From the NCBI RefSeq assembly GCF_000733755.1, contig NZ_JPOF01000003.1, forward strand, positions 62,001-126,000: a stretch of DNA of 64,000 nucleotides. Direction: 5' to 3'. The position numbers and the translations under genes are program-made. Every line of letters starts with the position of its first letter. The stretch's first letter is position 1. Below are positions 23,871-34,353 of the stretch, one piece after another. The notes under the pieces are model-generated. The model saw only the letters and a list, made by a program, of their open reading frames with translations, did no database searches and was not told the origin of the DNA. Origin of the DNA: Lachnoclostridium phytofermentans. Lineage in GTDB: Bacteria; Bacillota; Clostridia; Lachnospirales; Lachnospiraceae.

Positions 23871-26423
23871 TTACTCAAGATTAACGCGTACAATAAATGT
23901 CTCATAATCTTTTCCTTGGTTAGCATCAATTGAGAAAACAATATCTCCTAAAGTTTTTAACAGTTCATGATTTTGTGTTCCAAACTTTTCAGCTTCTAAT
24001 TTACCAACATAGATGTATTCTACTTGATATTCTCGTAATTTTTCCTTAATTGCATTCTCATCCAAGGAAGTATAGATTAGTTCCACTACCTTTTCTCGTT
24101 CCGCAACTTCTGGCGGTAATCCAATATCTGCTCCGGAGCGCCATAACCACTCATGAGTTCTCCAACCAAGTATTGTTGGTAAACCAGTGATAACAGAAAC
24201 ACGTTCATAAAACGTATAACTATCTCCATTTGCCTCAAGTACAACAGGCTGTCCTGTAATATTTTCATTCAGCCAATTTGTCGCCAAGAAGTCATCCGCA
24301 TTCTCCTTTTCCATAAAGGCAGAGGCATCCAAACCTTTGTAATTTTGCGGTTTACGTATATCACCAAACCAGGAATTTATGGCTGTTACACTATAACCAG
24401 TAGTCCAAAGTAGTAAGAGCAAACCAATCACAGCAACAATCTTCCTCAAATAAGTTCTACCAAAACGAATAAAACGGACTAGGATATAACCAAAACACAG
24501 ACCAAACATGATAAATCCTTGATAGGTTAATTTAAACATGGTATTGGCACGCTTATGACTAGGGTAGATGTCCTTCACATAGATAATCTCAGGGAGTATA
24601 ATAAGACCCATTGCACATAGTGATAGGATAACAATAAACAAATCCGCAACCTGAAGACTTTCAATCCACTGGAAAAGTTTATTCTTCTCACCACCATAGG
24701 TTACCGTTGTTTCATAACTCATCATTAACTTCTGAAAGCGATTTCCAGCGAAGTTATGATATCTTGTTTGTTTTTCCTCTTTTTGCTCTAGCTTTAACCT
24801 CTTATAACTTGTTTTTTTATTGGTAATAAAGCCTTCCTTCTTCAAATCACGATATCTTGTAATAACATAATAACCGCAAATGATAAACGGAAATCCCCAT
24901 AATACTAACATCTGATGAAACATTGATCTGGCTTCTGTAAAATAAATACTGGTAGAGATTTGGTCAAAACTCTCTGTGAACGGTTTACATACTACACTAG
25001 ATATTAATATAATAATCACTGCTTGTGCTGCAGTTAATAGGACTGCTAGTCTCGAAAACTGATAAATCACCAAATTAGAAAAAAGGATTACCGCTCCCGC
25101 AACGACAAAATAGATTGGAAAATCCCAAAAATTTGTCATGTGGAATAGCCCAATGAAGAATCCCAGCAACAAGATGATTGGATGAAATGCTTCCTGCAAG
25201 AAATTTGGTTTTTGTATCGTTACTCCATATCGAAGATCATCCATTCTTTGCTTCCGATATAATAACCAGGCAAACAATAATCCTAAAACAGCAAGCACAA
25301 AGATAATATTAATTACGTGGGCATGAAGGTCCCCAAGGATAAACGAATAGGACGGAAATTCATGAATGGTCTGATCGGTTTCCACCACGGGGTCATAGCC
25401 AATATAACGGGTGGAACTTGGAAACCAATAGCTAGAAACTTCTTTCCCTGATATCTTTTCTATCCATGGTTTAATATGCTTGTAAATTGGATAGTGCATA
25501 TTTCCAGCAAAGACAACTGCAAAACCTGATATCATACCAGATAAGGTACACCATAAACCTTTTAATTTACTCTTTGATAATGAAAAATGTTCTCTGCCAG
25601 TTTTTCTACGTCGAAGAGAATTATCCTGAAGGAAGGTTTTCATCACATTATACATAAGGGAATAACACTGCGTAAATGCGAAACCAGATAGCGTCATGAG
25701 CATGAGGTTATATCCATATTCTACACCGACACCACTAAGTTTTGATAAATAGGTGCCAAGGTATTGTCCTAGATAATAGTAATTAATTGGTTTCCCTGAA
25801 AACCAGGTATCAAGAGGTGGCATATATTCTGTTCTCATCATACTGGTCATAAATCCATAATCCATCATTTTTTCTGTACCATATGCCTCCGGTTTAAACC
25901 CTCTAGCATAACACCAGAATAAAAACATGACAAAGAACATGATTTCTATGGTTAGTATGGACTTCGCCTTATTTACATCGAATTGATACCAGTCATTTAA
26001 GCTACTCTTTCTCTCTTCTCCACGATTTTTTAAAAAATAGGCCAATCCTACAATCAAGAGATTCACAATAAAGCAAATTACTAGCGTAAGTATTGCATTC
26101 TCTCTCGTAAATTTTAACAAACGTAGAGAGGATAAATACCATAACACCCATCCCGCTATTGCGATGCCAATTGCTTTTGAAAAAATCCATCCACTATCAT
26201 GAAAATTCTTAAATAATACTCCAATCAGAGGATAGAACGTAATGGTAATCGCAAGTAAAGTCAACCACCATGACAGAAAGGGAGTAAAATCCTCTTTCAG
26301 TAGTTTTTTACCTATAACAAATGCAATCAAAAATACTATGATTCGCATCGCATAAGGTATGATATTATTCGTAAAACAGGAGGATGATCCTGATTTACTC
26401 CCCTGTTTGTTCAATCCATTCAT
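23871..26423 (-). CDS. DUF2298 (YYY-type) polytopic membrane protein
   Basis: Large membrane protein of 850 aa with well over ten hydrophobic segments. The motif INYYYLGQYLGTYLSKLSGV, the upstream GYDPVVETDQTIHEFPSYSF and GDLHAHVI, and the C-terminal soluble part beginning ANTMFKLTYQGFIMFG are the marks of the DUF2298 / Chlor_Arch_YYY family. Its topology resembles GT-C glycosyltransferases that use polyprenyl-linked sugars. Function is unproven. ATG at 26423 has AAGGAG upstream. It is the last gene of an operon with GT2, glf, another membrane protein and an AAA+ ATPase, which points to assembly of a surface glycan containing galactofuranose. Confidence 0.8.
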   Translation of the reverse strand: MNGLNKQGSKSGSSSCFTNNIIPYAMRIIVFLIAFVIGKKLLKEDFTPFLSWWLTLLAITITFYPLIGVLFKNFHDSGWIFSKAIGIAIAGWVLWYLSSLRLLKFTRENAILTLVICFIVNLLIVGLAYFLKNRGEERKSSLNDWYQFDVNKAKSILTIEIMFFVMFLFWCYARGFKPEAYGTEKMMDYGFMTSMMRTEYMPPLDTWFSGKPINYYYLGQYLGTYLSKLSGVGVEYGYNLMLMTLSGFAFTQCYSLMYNVMKTFLQDNSLRRRKTGREHFSLSKSKLKGLWCTLSGMISGFAVVFAGNMHYPIYKHIKPWIEKISGKEVSSYWFPSSTRYIGYDPVVETDQTIHEFPSYSFILGDLHAHVINIIFVLAVLGLLFAWLLYRKQRMDDLRYGVTIQKPNFLQEAFHPIILLLGFFIGLFHMTNFWDFPIYFVVAGAVILFSNLVIYQFSRLAVLLTAAQAVIIILISSVVCKPFTESFDQISTSIYFTEARSMFHQMLVLWGFPFIICGYYVITRYRDLKKEGFITNKKTSYKRLKLEQKEEKQTRYHNFAGNRFQKLMMSYETTVTYGGEKNKLFQWIESLQVADLFIVILSLCAMGLIILPEIIYVKDIYPSHKRANTMFKLTYQGFIMFGLCFGYILVRFIRFGRTYLRKIVAVIGLLLLLWTTGYSVTAINSWFGDIRKPQNYKGLDASAFMEKENADDFLATNWLNENITGQPVVLEANGDSYTFYERVSVITGLPTILGWRTHEWLWRSGADIGLPPEVAEREKVVELIYTSLDENAIKEKLREYQVEYIYVGKLEAEKFGTQNHELLKTLGDIVFSIDANQGKDYETFIVRVNLE

Positions 26424-26446
26424 TCTATAGCACTCCTTTTACCTGC

Positions 26447-27154
26447 TTATTTAAGGCATTTGTTAATTTGAATAAAGTCCTTATAAGCCTTCTTACCAAT
26501 CTTTACAATCTTTTTAAAATTAATCGAATTCACACCGCCTTGGCGTGGTCTAAATGTAATCGGCAGGTAAAGAACCGGCAACTTCTTCTTGGCATAAATC
26601 ACCGATATTATAACGTTCGATAAATTAAAATTCTCTGGAACAAGTTTTAATTGTTCTTTTAATATATCTGCTTTCATCAAACGAAATGGCGTATTGGCAT
26701 CTGTTACTTTTACATGGAAGCATACTCTACAAACAACTTTTAAAGTTTTTGTAACAAATACTCTGGATAATCCATCTTGTCTGCCTTTACGATGACCAAT
26801 CACCATTGCATACTGCTCTCTTAATTTCCAAAAATCCCAGAATTCATCTGGTAAGGTTTGACCGTCAGAATCTGTTTGGAAAACATAATCTGCACCAGCC
26901 TTAATGGCATAATGATACCCATACAATACCGTAGCGCCGTGACCGCCATTTGGTTTTGTAATTGGCTCGAGGGCAGGAAGGTCTTTAGCTAACTTTTTCA
27001 TCAGCTCATACGTATGATCTTTGCTGCCATCATCAATTACAACTAGCTTACTACCATTTCCTATTTTATCAACAACTGGATACCACTCTCTTACTACTTT
27101 CTCTATATTCTCTTCTTCGTTATATGCAGGAATTACGATGTATAGTTTATCCAT
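26447..27154 (-). CDS. Family 2 glycosyltransferase (DPM1-like)
   Basis: Cytoplasmic GT-A glycosyltransferase. IVIPAYNEEENIEKVV at the N-terminus, VVIDDGSKDHTYELM, and the metal-binding TDSDGQ near residue 90 are the family motifs. KPNGGHGATVLYGY matches polyprenyl-phosphate sugar transferases. 235 aa with no C-terminal membrane helices, so it may make a polyprenyl-phosphate sugar donor for the adjacent GT-C-like membrane proteins (inference). ATG at 27154 (MDKLYIVIPAYN) has GGGG 5 nt upstream. It is 23 bp before the DUF2298 gene. Confidence 0.88.
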   Translation of the reverse strand: MDKLYIVIPAYNEEENIEKVVREWYPVVDKIGNGSKLVVIDDGSKDHTYELMKKLAKDLPALEPITKPNGGHGATVLYGYHYAIKAGADYVFQTDSDGQTLPDEFWDFWKLREQYAMVIGHRKGRQDGLSRVFVTKTLKVVCRVCFHVKVTDANTPFRLMKADILKEQLKLVPENFNLSNVIISVIYAKKKLPVLYLPITFRPRQGGVNSINFKKIVKIGKKAYKDFIQINKCLK

Positions 27155-27243
27155 TTGATCCCCTTCTCCATTCATGTTAACTTTTATTTTGACACACTTT
27201 ATATCACAAAGTTTTCAGTACCTCTAATAAAAGTGCTCTATTA

Positions 27244-28335
27244 TTATTTCTTCAAAGATTCAAATAAGTCTAATGCACTTCTTACGACCGCATCCATGTT
27301 ATAATAACGATATTCTGCAAGTCTTCCTAAGAAATGTACCTTCGTTTCCTTCTTCATCTCTTCTTGATATAATGCAAATTGTTCTTTGCATTCTTTGGTT
27401 GGGAAAGGATAATAAGGTTCTCCCTCCGAGCATGGGAACTCCTTAAGTATCGTTGTCTTCTTATGTTCTTGCCATGTCATCTGTTTAAATTCAGTAATTC
27501 TTGTAAAGTCATAATCATTCGGATAGTTTACTACCGGAGCTTCTTGATACTTCTCACAATCCATCGTTTCGAATTTAAAATCTATACTTCGATAAGCTAG
27601 TTTTCCATGCTTATAATCATAGAAATAATCGGTAGGTCCAGTATAAATTAATAATTCATAGTCTAAGTCTTTTATAATCTCTTTATAATCCGTATTCAAT
27701 AATATCTTTATCTTCTTATCTGCAATCATGTTCTCACACATCTTAGTATAACCATGCTTTGGCATACCTTGATAACGATCTGTAAAATATCTTGTATCAC
27801 GGTTATAGCGAATTGGGATACGGCTAATCACGGAGGTATCAATTTCACCAGGGTCAATTCCCCATTGTTTCTTCGTATAGTTTTCAAAGAACTTCTCGTA
27901 GATGTCGACTCCTACCTTAGATAATGCCACATCTTTACTTGTTTTAATCTCATCGATTGCAACAGCTTGCTTCCTAATAAACTCTTCGACCTCTTCACAG
28001 GAAAGATTCAGATTATATAATTTGTTAATCGTTTCTACCGTAATCGGCATTGGAATTAAATTTCCATCCACATAGGTTAGTACTCTGTGCCAAAAATCAT
28101 TCCACATTGTAAACTTACTTAAGTACTCGTAGACCCCCCTATCATTCGTGTGAAAGATATGTGGTCCGTAATTATGAATCAAGATACCATCTTCATTATA
28201 GGAATCATAGATATTTCCTCCAATATGGCCTCTCTTCTCAATCACTAATACCTCTTCCTGCCAACTTTCAGCAATACGCTGTGCAATGGTTAATCCTGCT
28301 AGTCCTGCACCAACTACTACATTCTTATATTTCAT
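27244..28335 (-). CDS. glf: UDP-galactopyranose mutase
   Basis: FAD enzyme converting UDP-galactopyranose to UDP-galactofuranose. The FAD-binding motif VVGAGLAGLTIAQRI starts at residue 7, then VIEKRGHIGGN and NYGPHIFHT follow, and the mutase core PIRYNRDTRYFTDRYQGMPKHGYTKM and C-terminal GRLAEYRYYNMD are characteristic. 363 aa, normal. It predicts galactofuranose in a cell-surface glycan made by the neighbouring transferases. ATG at 28335 has a GAGG site. The spacing to its operon neighbours is short (17 bp upstream). Confidence 0.97.
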   Translation of the reverse strand: MKYKNVVVGAGLAGLTIAQRIAESWQEEVLVIEKRGHIGGNIYDSYNEDGILIHNYGPHIFHTNDRGVYEYLSKFTMWNDFWHRVLTYVDGNLIPMPITVETINKLYNLNLSCEEVEEFIRKQAVAIDEIKTSKDVALSKVGVDIYEKFFENYTKKQWGIDPGEIDTSVISRIPIRYNRDTRYFTDRYQGMPKHGYTKMCENMIADKKIKILLNTDYKEIIKDLDYELLIYTGPTDYFYDYKHGKLAYRSIDFKFETMDCEKYQEAPVVNYPNDYDFTRITEFKQMTWQEHKKTTILKEFPCSEGEPYYPFPTKECKEQFALYQEEMKKETKVHFLGRLAEYRYYNMDAVVRSALDLFESLKK

Positions 28336-28352
28336 GAAGCTTCCTCTCTTTC

Positions 28353-30449
28353 CTATTGTACTATTTTTTGTGTAGTATCATATATCGTGGTATTCCATTC
28401 TCCTTCTCCATTGGTAAATACCGCTTGATAAGTATTTCTTATATTATCTTCATTTACTATATATAAATCAGATGTCCTTGCATCATAATCAACAATAATG
28501 AATCGAATCTTCTCCTGCTCTACCAACTGAACTAACTCTTCACTGGTGCCTGCTTCATACATTCTTGTTACCATCTCTTGTCTTCCATCGGTATCATAAC
28601 CAGCTGACCAAGCAAAATATGGCCATCCAAGATATAGCATACCTCCTCCAAGAACAACCTGATTGAGAGCATAATACGGTGATAATATGGTATCCTTTGC
28701 TGACGTATTATCCATCACCCATTCAGTTACCTTGTCTTTCATATTAAGAACCACATAATTACTTCCACTATTCTTCTTTAAAACAACCAAATACTCATAA
28801 AAGCCAGTACAGGTTAACATGATGACTAAAATTCCACTGACAAATCTAAGGAAAAAACTACGATTCTCAAATAACTTAACAATAAAAATAGCAACAAATA
28901 TTCCAAGTAACATCAGTGACATCATAATATACTTATGATTTACCGTAACATCAATGGTAAGTGACATAGTAAATGCAAAGATAAATGGTGCCAAAAATGC
29001 GAATAACACCCATCTCCTCGTCCCCTTTAAGGTAAGGAACGATAACAGAAGAATTGGGAATAAGATACCAGTCAACCTTTTTATATAATCAAGAGTGCCA
29101 AAAAAGGTAGGATTTTCTGCAATAAAGCCGAATAAAAAATTGGTTTCAATTGGAGAACCAGAAATAAATACCGTGGACTGTATTACAGATAATACTGTCG
29201 CAATTACAGCCGTTATCAAAAGTTCTAATCTACGATCTGATACAATTGCAAGTACAAACAATACTAATAAAACTCCAATGGTAACCGCACCATTCCAAAA
29301 GGACAATGCACCAATTAAGAGTCCTGACATAATCGCTAACTTTATGTCCTTTACTTTCCAGCCTTCCCAGTTTAATAATGAAAGTTTTGTAAATGTTATT
29401 ATCTTATGACAGAGTGACGTAAAACTTGTTTTCTCTTGTTTTTTATTCGAAAAAACCATCATCCCCTGCGAGACACGATATAAGCCCTCATAGGCAAGCG
29501 GTATAAATAATAATAACATAAGTAACATAATAGGAAGTGTGAACGCAAGATGTCTTTGATTACAGTATACGTTCAAATTCCATAATCCCCAATCTTCATG
29601 AGTTGTATAAGAAAAGAATTGGGAATTTGCTTTTAAAGCTTCCACAATACCTGTACCTTTTGGTAACTCAGATAAATAGGTGAATAAGCTAGGTGAGCTT
29701 CGAAATGCGAAAAATAGGCAGCTTAAGAATCCTATAGCTCGTTTTCCTCCAAGTTTACATCCCAAAACATACAGTAAACTAAAGGTACTAATCATACCGA
29801 TTGCACTTGGTATATTAAAAGCATAATCCAATCGCATACCTAAAAATTCTAAGTTTCCAACGAAAAACTGAAACATAAAGTGATACCGAATATCACTTCC
29901 TGCAAAGTGAGAATAATTTGTCGGAAAATTATTACCATGAGAAAATGAACGAACCATTCCAATATGTGGTGAAAAGTCACTAAAAACGGAATTTCCGACA
30001 TATAACTGTCCATGTGCTACAAATAAGGTTCGCCACATCAATTGTATTGACAAAAACGCCACTAAACTTAAGAAAATCCACTCAGAGGTTGTTAATTTAT
30101 GTTTCCTCTCTGATAAAGAGCTTTCTGCCATTTTAAGAACTCTTTTAGACCAAAATTTTTGTATTAAGTATAACATAGATACCACGAAACAGATTGACAT
30201 TGTGATACCATTTGCCAAAATTAATGGTTGCGTTTTATTTCTAAAAAAAAGCGCTAATATATAGACGAGCCAAGTTACCAAAATGGTTCCAGAAATAAAC
30301 CAAGCTGGTAGTAAAACAAAATACTTATTTATCTCCAGCGGATTGCCACGAAAGGACTTTGTTGTTATCTCCTTTAATTTTGGAAATGCAAAGGTGCATA
30401 TCATACTCCCTGTGACAAAACATATAATCAGATATAGTACTGCAATCAA
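28353..30449 (-). CDS. Polytopic GT-C-like membrane protein of unknown function
   Basis: 698 aa with about twelve to fourteen hydrophobic segments. Between the first helices it carries FVAHGQLYVGNSVFSDFSPHIGMVRSFSHGNNFP and GSDIRYHFMFQFFVGNLEFLG, where D, H and R/D residues in the first periplasmic loop recall GT-C glycosyltransferases. The C-terminal part is soluble (VVLNMKDKVTEWVMDN onward). No exact family recognised. The start is TTG at 30449 with GGAGG 7 nt upstream; no ATG lies near. It is 11 bp after the AAA+ gene and 17 bp before glf, so part of the surface-glycan operon. Confidence 0.72.
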   Translation of the reverse strand: MIAVLYLIICFVTGSMICTFAFPKLKEITTKSFRGNPLEINKYFVLLPAWFISGTILVTWLVYILALFFRNKTQPLILANGITMSICFVVSMLYLIQKFWSKRVLKMAESSLSERKHKLTTSEWIFLSLVAFLSIQLMWRTLFVAHGQLYVGNSVFSDFSPHIGMVRSFSHGNNFPTNYSHFAGSDIRYHFMFQFFVGNLEFLGMRLDYAFNIPSAIGMISTFSLLYVLGCKLGGKRAIGFLSCLFFAFRSSPSLFTYLSELPKGTGIVEALKANSQFFSYTTHEDWGLWNLNVYCNQRHLAFTLPIMLLMLLLFIPLAYEGLYRVSQGMMVFSNKKQEKTSFTSLCHKIITFTKLSLLNWEGWKVKDIKLAIMSGLLIGALSFWNGAVTIGVLLVLFVLAIVSDRRLELLITAVIATVLSVIQSTVFISGSPIETNFLFGFIAENPTFFGTLDYIKRLTGILFPILLLSFLTLKGTRRWVLFAFLAPFIFAFTMSLTIDVTVNHKYIMMSLMLLGIFVAIFIVKLFENRSFFLRFVSGILVIMLTCTGFYEYLVVLKKNSGSNYVVLNMKDKVTEWVMDNTSAKDTILSPYYALNQVVLGGGMLYLGWPYFAWSAGYDTDGRQEMVTRMYEAGTSEELVQLVEQEKIRFIIVDYDARTSDLYIVNEDNIRNTYQAVFTNGEGEWNTTIYDTTQKIVQ

Positions 30450-30460
30450 TGGGTATCCTC

Positions 30461-32062
30461 CTATCTTTCCTCTTTTAGGAGCGTTATCACATCATGTTGA
30501 ACAATCATGGATAATTGCTCTAAAGTTGGAGATTCGTATGTAATAACGCGATTCGCCTGATTCACTACAAGCTTTTCAAACACATTCCGAATTCCTCTTG
30601 CGTTCCCAAATTCTTTCTTTTGATCTGCTTGCAATTTACCCAAATAGGTATCCATTGTCTGCATCGCATCATCTTCTATCATAAATCCGCTTTTTTGTGC
30701 CATTGCATCGAGTATGGATAATAATTCTTCCTTCGTATAATCCGGAAATTCTATAAACTTATTAAAACGGGAAACCAGTCCAGTATTTGATCGCAAAAAT
30801 TGCTTCATCTCGTCCGTGTAGCCTGCAGCAATCACAACTAAATTATCACGATGATCTTCCATTAGTTTTACAAGCGTATCAATCGCTTCTCCACCAAAAT
30901 CATTTGAGCCAATATTTTGCGTCAGTGCATAAGCTTCGTCAATAAATAAGACACCACCGATCGCTCTCTCAACTACCTCTGTCACCTTTAGCGCTGTTTG
31001 TCCAACATATCCTGCCACTAACCCGGCACGATCCGTCTCCACTAAGTCACCTTTCGATAATATCCCTAGCTCTTTATAAATTCTTGCTACTAAACGTGCA
31101 ACAGTGGTTTTTCCAGTCCCAGGGCTACCAGAAAAAACCATGTGATAAGACATCTCAAGCTGCGGCAAATGGTATTTTTCTCGTAACCTTTTTACTTTAA
31201 TAAGATTGATTAAGGACGTAATCTCTTTTTTTACCTCAGTGAGTCCAATTAACTCCTCTAGTTCTCTTAATAAATTGTTAAGTTCCTCATCATTCTTTTT
31301 TTCAAAAGTTTCTTCCACACTCGTTACATCACTCGTAGTTTCTTCTTTTTTCATTGGGTATGGTGAAGTTTCAAGCGGCAATTCTTTTAGATCATAATTG
31401 ATATTCTGCTTATCTTTATAATATAAACTAATTTTTAAATAATCCCCAAAGGACTCACCCGCATCTAATAATCTCTTTGTACTCGATTCTAAATCACCAA
31501 CACAAACCTTTTTAAACAAATAGCGTTCATCCACTATCGTTGTTGTATAATCAACACCTCGTAAAAAAACGCTAACACTGGAACAATATGCTTGCAGACA
31601 GCGCATATAAACTGCGGTTTCTACCGCACTAAGATACGCCATAACCAATAAGATATTAATAATTGCATCAAAAAACAAACCAAGCAAACCGGTGTTTTTC
31701 TTGGTATCTCGCAATCCAAATAATTGCAGTAGAATCGGAGGTGATTGATAAAATTTTTCTGCATCTATTCTTGCCTGTTCCTTGACCCCATCCGATAACG
31801 AAACCTCAAACGGATTGGTTTGTGTTAAACTTGCAAGTAAGAACATTTGATTTTCTTGTAAGGATGTTCGAAGTACATAAGCCACATGAATAAGACAGGA
31901 CGAAAGATAAAGATCTAGGATTTCATAAATTGATTGATTAAGGTAACTCTGCGGTTGCTCCCAGTACCCTTCTTCTTCTAAAATAGAGCAGTATTTCACT
32001 AGAATATTATAGTTATTCTGTGCGATAAGATATAGTTTTTTCTCTGAAATATTCTGCTGCAT
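30461..32062 (-). CDS. AAA+ ATPase, CbbX/SpoVK-like
   Basis: The C-terminal half is an AAA+ module of the CbbX/SpoVK branch: ELIGLTEVKKEI, Walker A GSPGTGKTT at about 312-320, Walker B GVLFIDEA at about 370-377, sensor-1 region NLVVIAAGYTDEM, and NARGIRNVFEKLVVNQANR with the sensor-2 arginine. The first 270 or so residues are helical, contain a hydrophobic segment (FDAIINILLVMAYLSAVETAVYM) and are not recognised. 533 aa from ATG at 32062 with GGAG 6 nt upstream; the annotatable frame could extend 26 codons further. It appears to be the first gene of the glf operon. Remodelling of a glycan-assembly protein is one possible role (inference). Confidence 0.82.
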   Translation of the reverse strand: MQQNISEKKLYLIAQNNYNILVKYCSILEEEGYWEQPQSYLNQSIYEILDLYLSSCLIHVAYVLRTSLQENQMFLLASLTQTNPFEVSLSDGVKEQARIDAEKFYQSPPILLQLFGLRDTKKNTGLLGLFFDAIINILLVMAYLSAVETAVYMRCLQAYCSSVSVFLRGVDYTTTIVDERYLFKKVCVGDLESSTKRLLDAGESFGDYLKISLYYKDKQNINYDLKELPLETSPYPMKKEETTSDVTSVEETFEKKNDEELNNLLRELEELIGLTEVKKEITSLINLIKVKRLREKYHLPQLEMSYHMVFSGSPGTGKTTVARLVARIYKELGILSKGDLVETDRAGLVAGYVGQTALKVTEVVERAIGGVLFIDEAYALTQNIGSNDFGGEAIDTLVKLMEDHRDNLVVIAAGYTDEMKQFLRSNTGLVSRFNKFIEFPDYTKEELLSILDAMAQKSGFMIEDDAMQTMDTYLGKLQADQKKEFGNARGIRNVFEKLVVNQANRVITYESPTLEQLSMIVQHDVITLLKEER

Positions 32063-32245
32063 GGTAATCTCCAATCCCGATGATATCATTGCTGAAGAGT
32101 TTATTAGAATTTTCACAAGTACGAGCATAATTTCGCACAATTCTCCCCTAAACTCTTTTATTATACTACACTACAAATGGAAAGGAAAGGGGAGAATAAC
32201 GACACTCCTCTCCTCTCAAATAATCAATCGTTAGAAAAAAACTGG

Positions 32246-34282
32246 TTACAGGGTGCCCACTGCTAGTCGTTCAAACTTATCCAAAAGAGCGGGATAATTG
32301 TTACATAAGCTAAGGTATTCTTCCGCAGTTAAATGTTTTGCAGTTTCATTAGCTGCCTTTAAAATCGAAGCATCCTGATAAATGTCGCCAATCTTAAACT
32401 CCAAGTCACCGCTTTGCCTAATACCAAACAAATCACCTGGTCCTCGTAGCTTTAAGTCTTCACTTGCTATAAAAAAACCATCATTCGATTTATTTAATAT
32501 TTCAAGACGTTCCATTGTCTCCTTACCGCTAGATCCACTTACTAAGATACAGTAGGACTGATGAGACCCTCTTCCAACACGCCCACGAAGCTGATGAAGC
32601 TGCGCTAGTCCAAATCGCTCCGCATTTTCTATCATCATAACGGTAGAGTTCGGTACATTAACGCCAACCTCGACAACGGTTGTAGAGACTAAAATAGAGA
32701 TTTCACCTGAGGCAAATCGCTCCATAATATCGTCCTTTTCCTTGGGTTTCATCTTGCCATGAAGATATTCGATTCCATTAACATAAGGCAAGGCTTCTTT
32801 TAGTTTCTCGGTATATTCTACCACATTTTCGGCTTCTATGGTTTCACTTTCTTCTACCATCGGACAGATGACATAGGCTTGTCTACCTTCCGAAATCTGC
32901 TTTCCGATAAAACGATATGCAGTTTCTCGGTAATTGGTATCTACTACACAATTCTTTATCGGTAAACGATTTGCTGGTAATTCATCCACCACAGAAATAT
33001 CAAGGTCTCCATATAGGATTATTGCAAGTGTTCGTGGAATTGGAGTTGCACTCATAACTAGCACATGAGGATTATCTCCTTTATTTAATAAACTCTCTCT
33101 TTGTTTTACCCCAAAACGATGCTGTTCATCTGTAATTACCAAAGCAAGCTTATCGTAAGTTACCTTTTCTTGTATCAAAGCGTGTGTTCCAACAATGATA
33201 TCAACTTCATGATTTTCTATTCGCTGATACGCACTTCGTTTCTGTGCCGCTGTCATAGATCCTACTAACAGTTCAATCTTTAAATCAAACCTTGACAAAC
33301 TCGATTGAAGAGCCTCCAAATGCTGTTTTGCTAAAACTTCTGTTGGCACCATAAAGCAGCCTTGGTAACCATTCTTTGCTACAAGTAACAAGGCTAACAC
33401 AGCTAGTATGGTCTTACCAGAACCAACATCTCCTTGAATCAAACGATTCATCGAGGTACTACTATGAAGATCTTTCTTTACCTCTTCCCAAACCTTCTTT
33501 TGTGCATTCGTTAATTCATACGGAAGGCTAGCGATTAATTCTGATATCTCTTGCTGTTCTTTGATTATAAATCCATTTAAGACACTACCTTTATTCTCTC
33601 GTATTCTTTGTAGTAACACAGTATATAAAAAGAATTCATCAAAGACTAAACGCCTTCTAGCCTCTAGCATTGTCTCTCTTGCTTTTGGAAAATGAATTTC
33701 TCTGATAGCAGCCTTTCTTGATATTAAGTTTTGTTCTTTTAAAATAGATTTTGGTAAAAACTCCCCAAAATCATCCATCTGACTTAATACAACATTCACT
33801 GCTTTTGAGACCGCATGATTAGTTAAACCTTCTGTTAATGAATAAACTGGCTGCATTACATTTAGTAATACTCGATATTCCTCCTGCTTATAAATCTTCG
33901 GCTGTTGTATCACCAAAGAACCATTCTTTCTAGTAACTTTACCACGGAATATAAACCTTGCACCCATGCGCAATGTATTCTTTAAAAAAGGTTGATTAAA
34001 CCAAGTCAGTTTTATCATTCCGGATGGGTCACGTACCATACAGGTAATAATCTGAAGATTTCTTATCTTTTTAACTTCTGCAATCGTAGCAATTCCTGCC
34101 TCTATCGATATCGTAGTACCTTCTATCGCACTACTGATTGGTTTTGGCATCTCATAAACCTCATACCCACGAGGGTAGTGCTCCAATAAATCATTCACGC
34201 TAAACAGCGATAGTTTATGAAATTTTTGCTCGGTTTTTTCCCCTATTCCCTTAATTTTCCCCAAGGAATCTGTCAACTGCAT
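32246..34282 (-). CDS. recG: ATP-dependent DNA helicase RecG
   Basis: Branch-migrating helicase that regresses stalled replication forks and processes Holliday junctions. N-terminal wedge/OB domain (about 1-150; IKGIGEKTEQKFHKL and VKLTWFNQPFLKNTL-like segment), helicase motif I GDVGSGKT near 285, motif II as DEQHRFG near 385, motif III VMSATPIPRT, and motif VI QLRGRVGRG near 570. 678 aa, normal. ATG at 34282 (MQLTDSLGKIKGIGEK). It is flanked by independent units, with tandem dyad repeats in its upstream region. Confidence 0.96.
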   Translation of the reverse strand: MQLTDSLGKIKGIGEKTEQKFHKLSLFSVNDLLEHYPRGYEVYEMPKPISSAIEGTTISIEAGIATIAEVKKIRNLQIITCMVRDPSGMIKLTWFNQPFLKNTLRMGARFIFRGKVTRKNGSLVIQQPKIYKQEEYRVLLNVMQPVYSLTEGLTNHAVSKAVNVVLSQMDDFGEFLPKSILKEQNLISRKAAIREIHFPKARETMLEARRRLVFDEFFLYTVLLQRIRENKGSVLNGFIIKEQQEISELIASLPYELTNAQKKVWEEVKKDLHSSTSMNRLIQGDVGSGKTILAVLALLLVAKNGYQGCFMVPTEVLAKQHLEALQSSLSRFDLKIELLVGSMTAAQKRSAYQRIENHEVDIIVGTHALIQEKVTYDKLALVITDEQHRFGVKQRESLLNKGDNPHVLVMSATPIPRTLAIILYGDLDISVVDELPANRLPIKNCVVDTNYRETAYRFIGKQISEGRQAYVICPMVEESETIEAENVVEYTEKLKEALPYVNGIEYLHGKMKPKEKDDIMERFASGEISILVSTTVVEVGVNVPNSTVMMIENAERFGLAQLHQLRGRVGRGSHQSYCILVSGSSGKETMERLEILNKSNDGFFIASEDLKLRGPGDLFGIRQSGDLEFKIGDIYQDASILKAANETAKHLTAEEYLSLCNNYPALLDKFERLAVGTL

Positions 34283-34353
34283 CGCATGAACCCTTTCTTT
34301 CTAAAACTTTTATACAAAAATACTACCATAGTTAACCTCTAGTTACAAGCATC

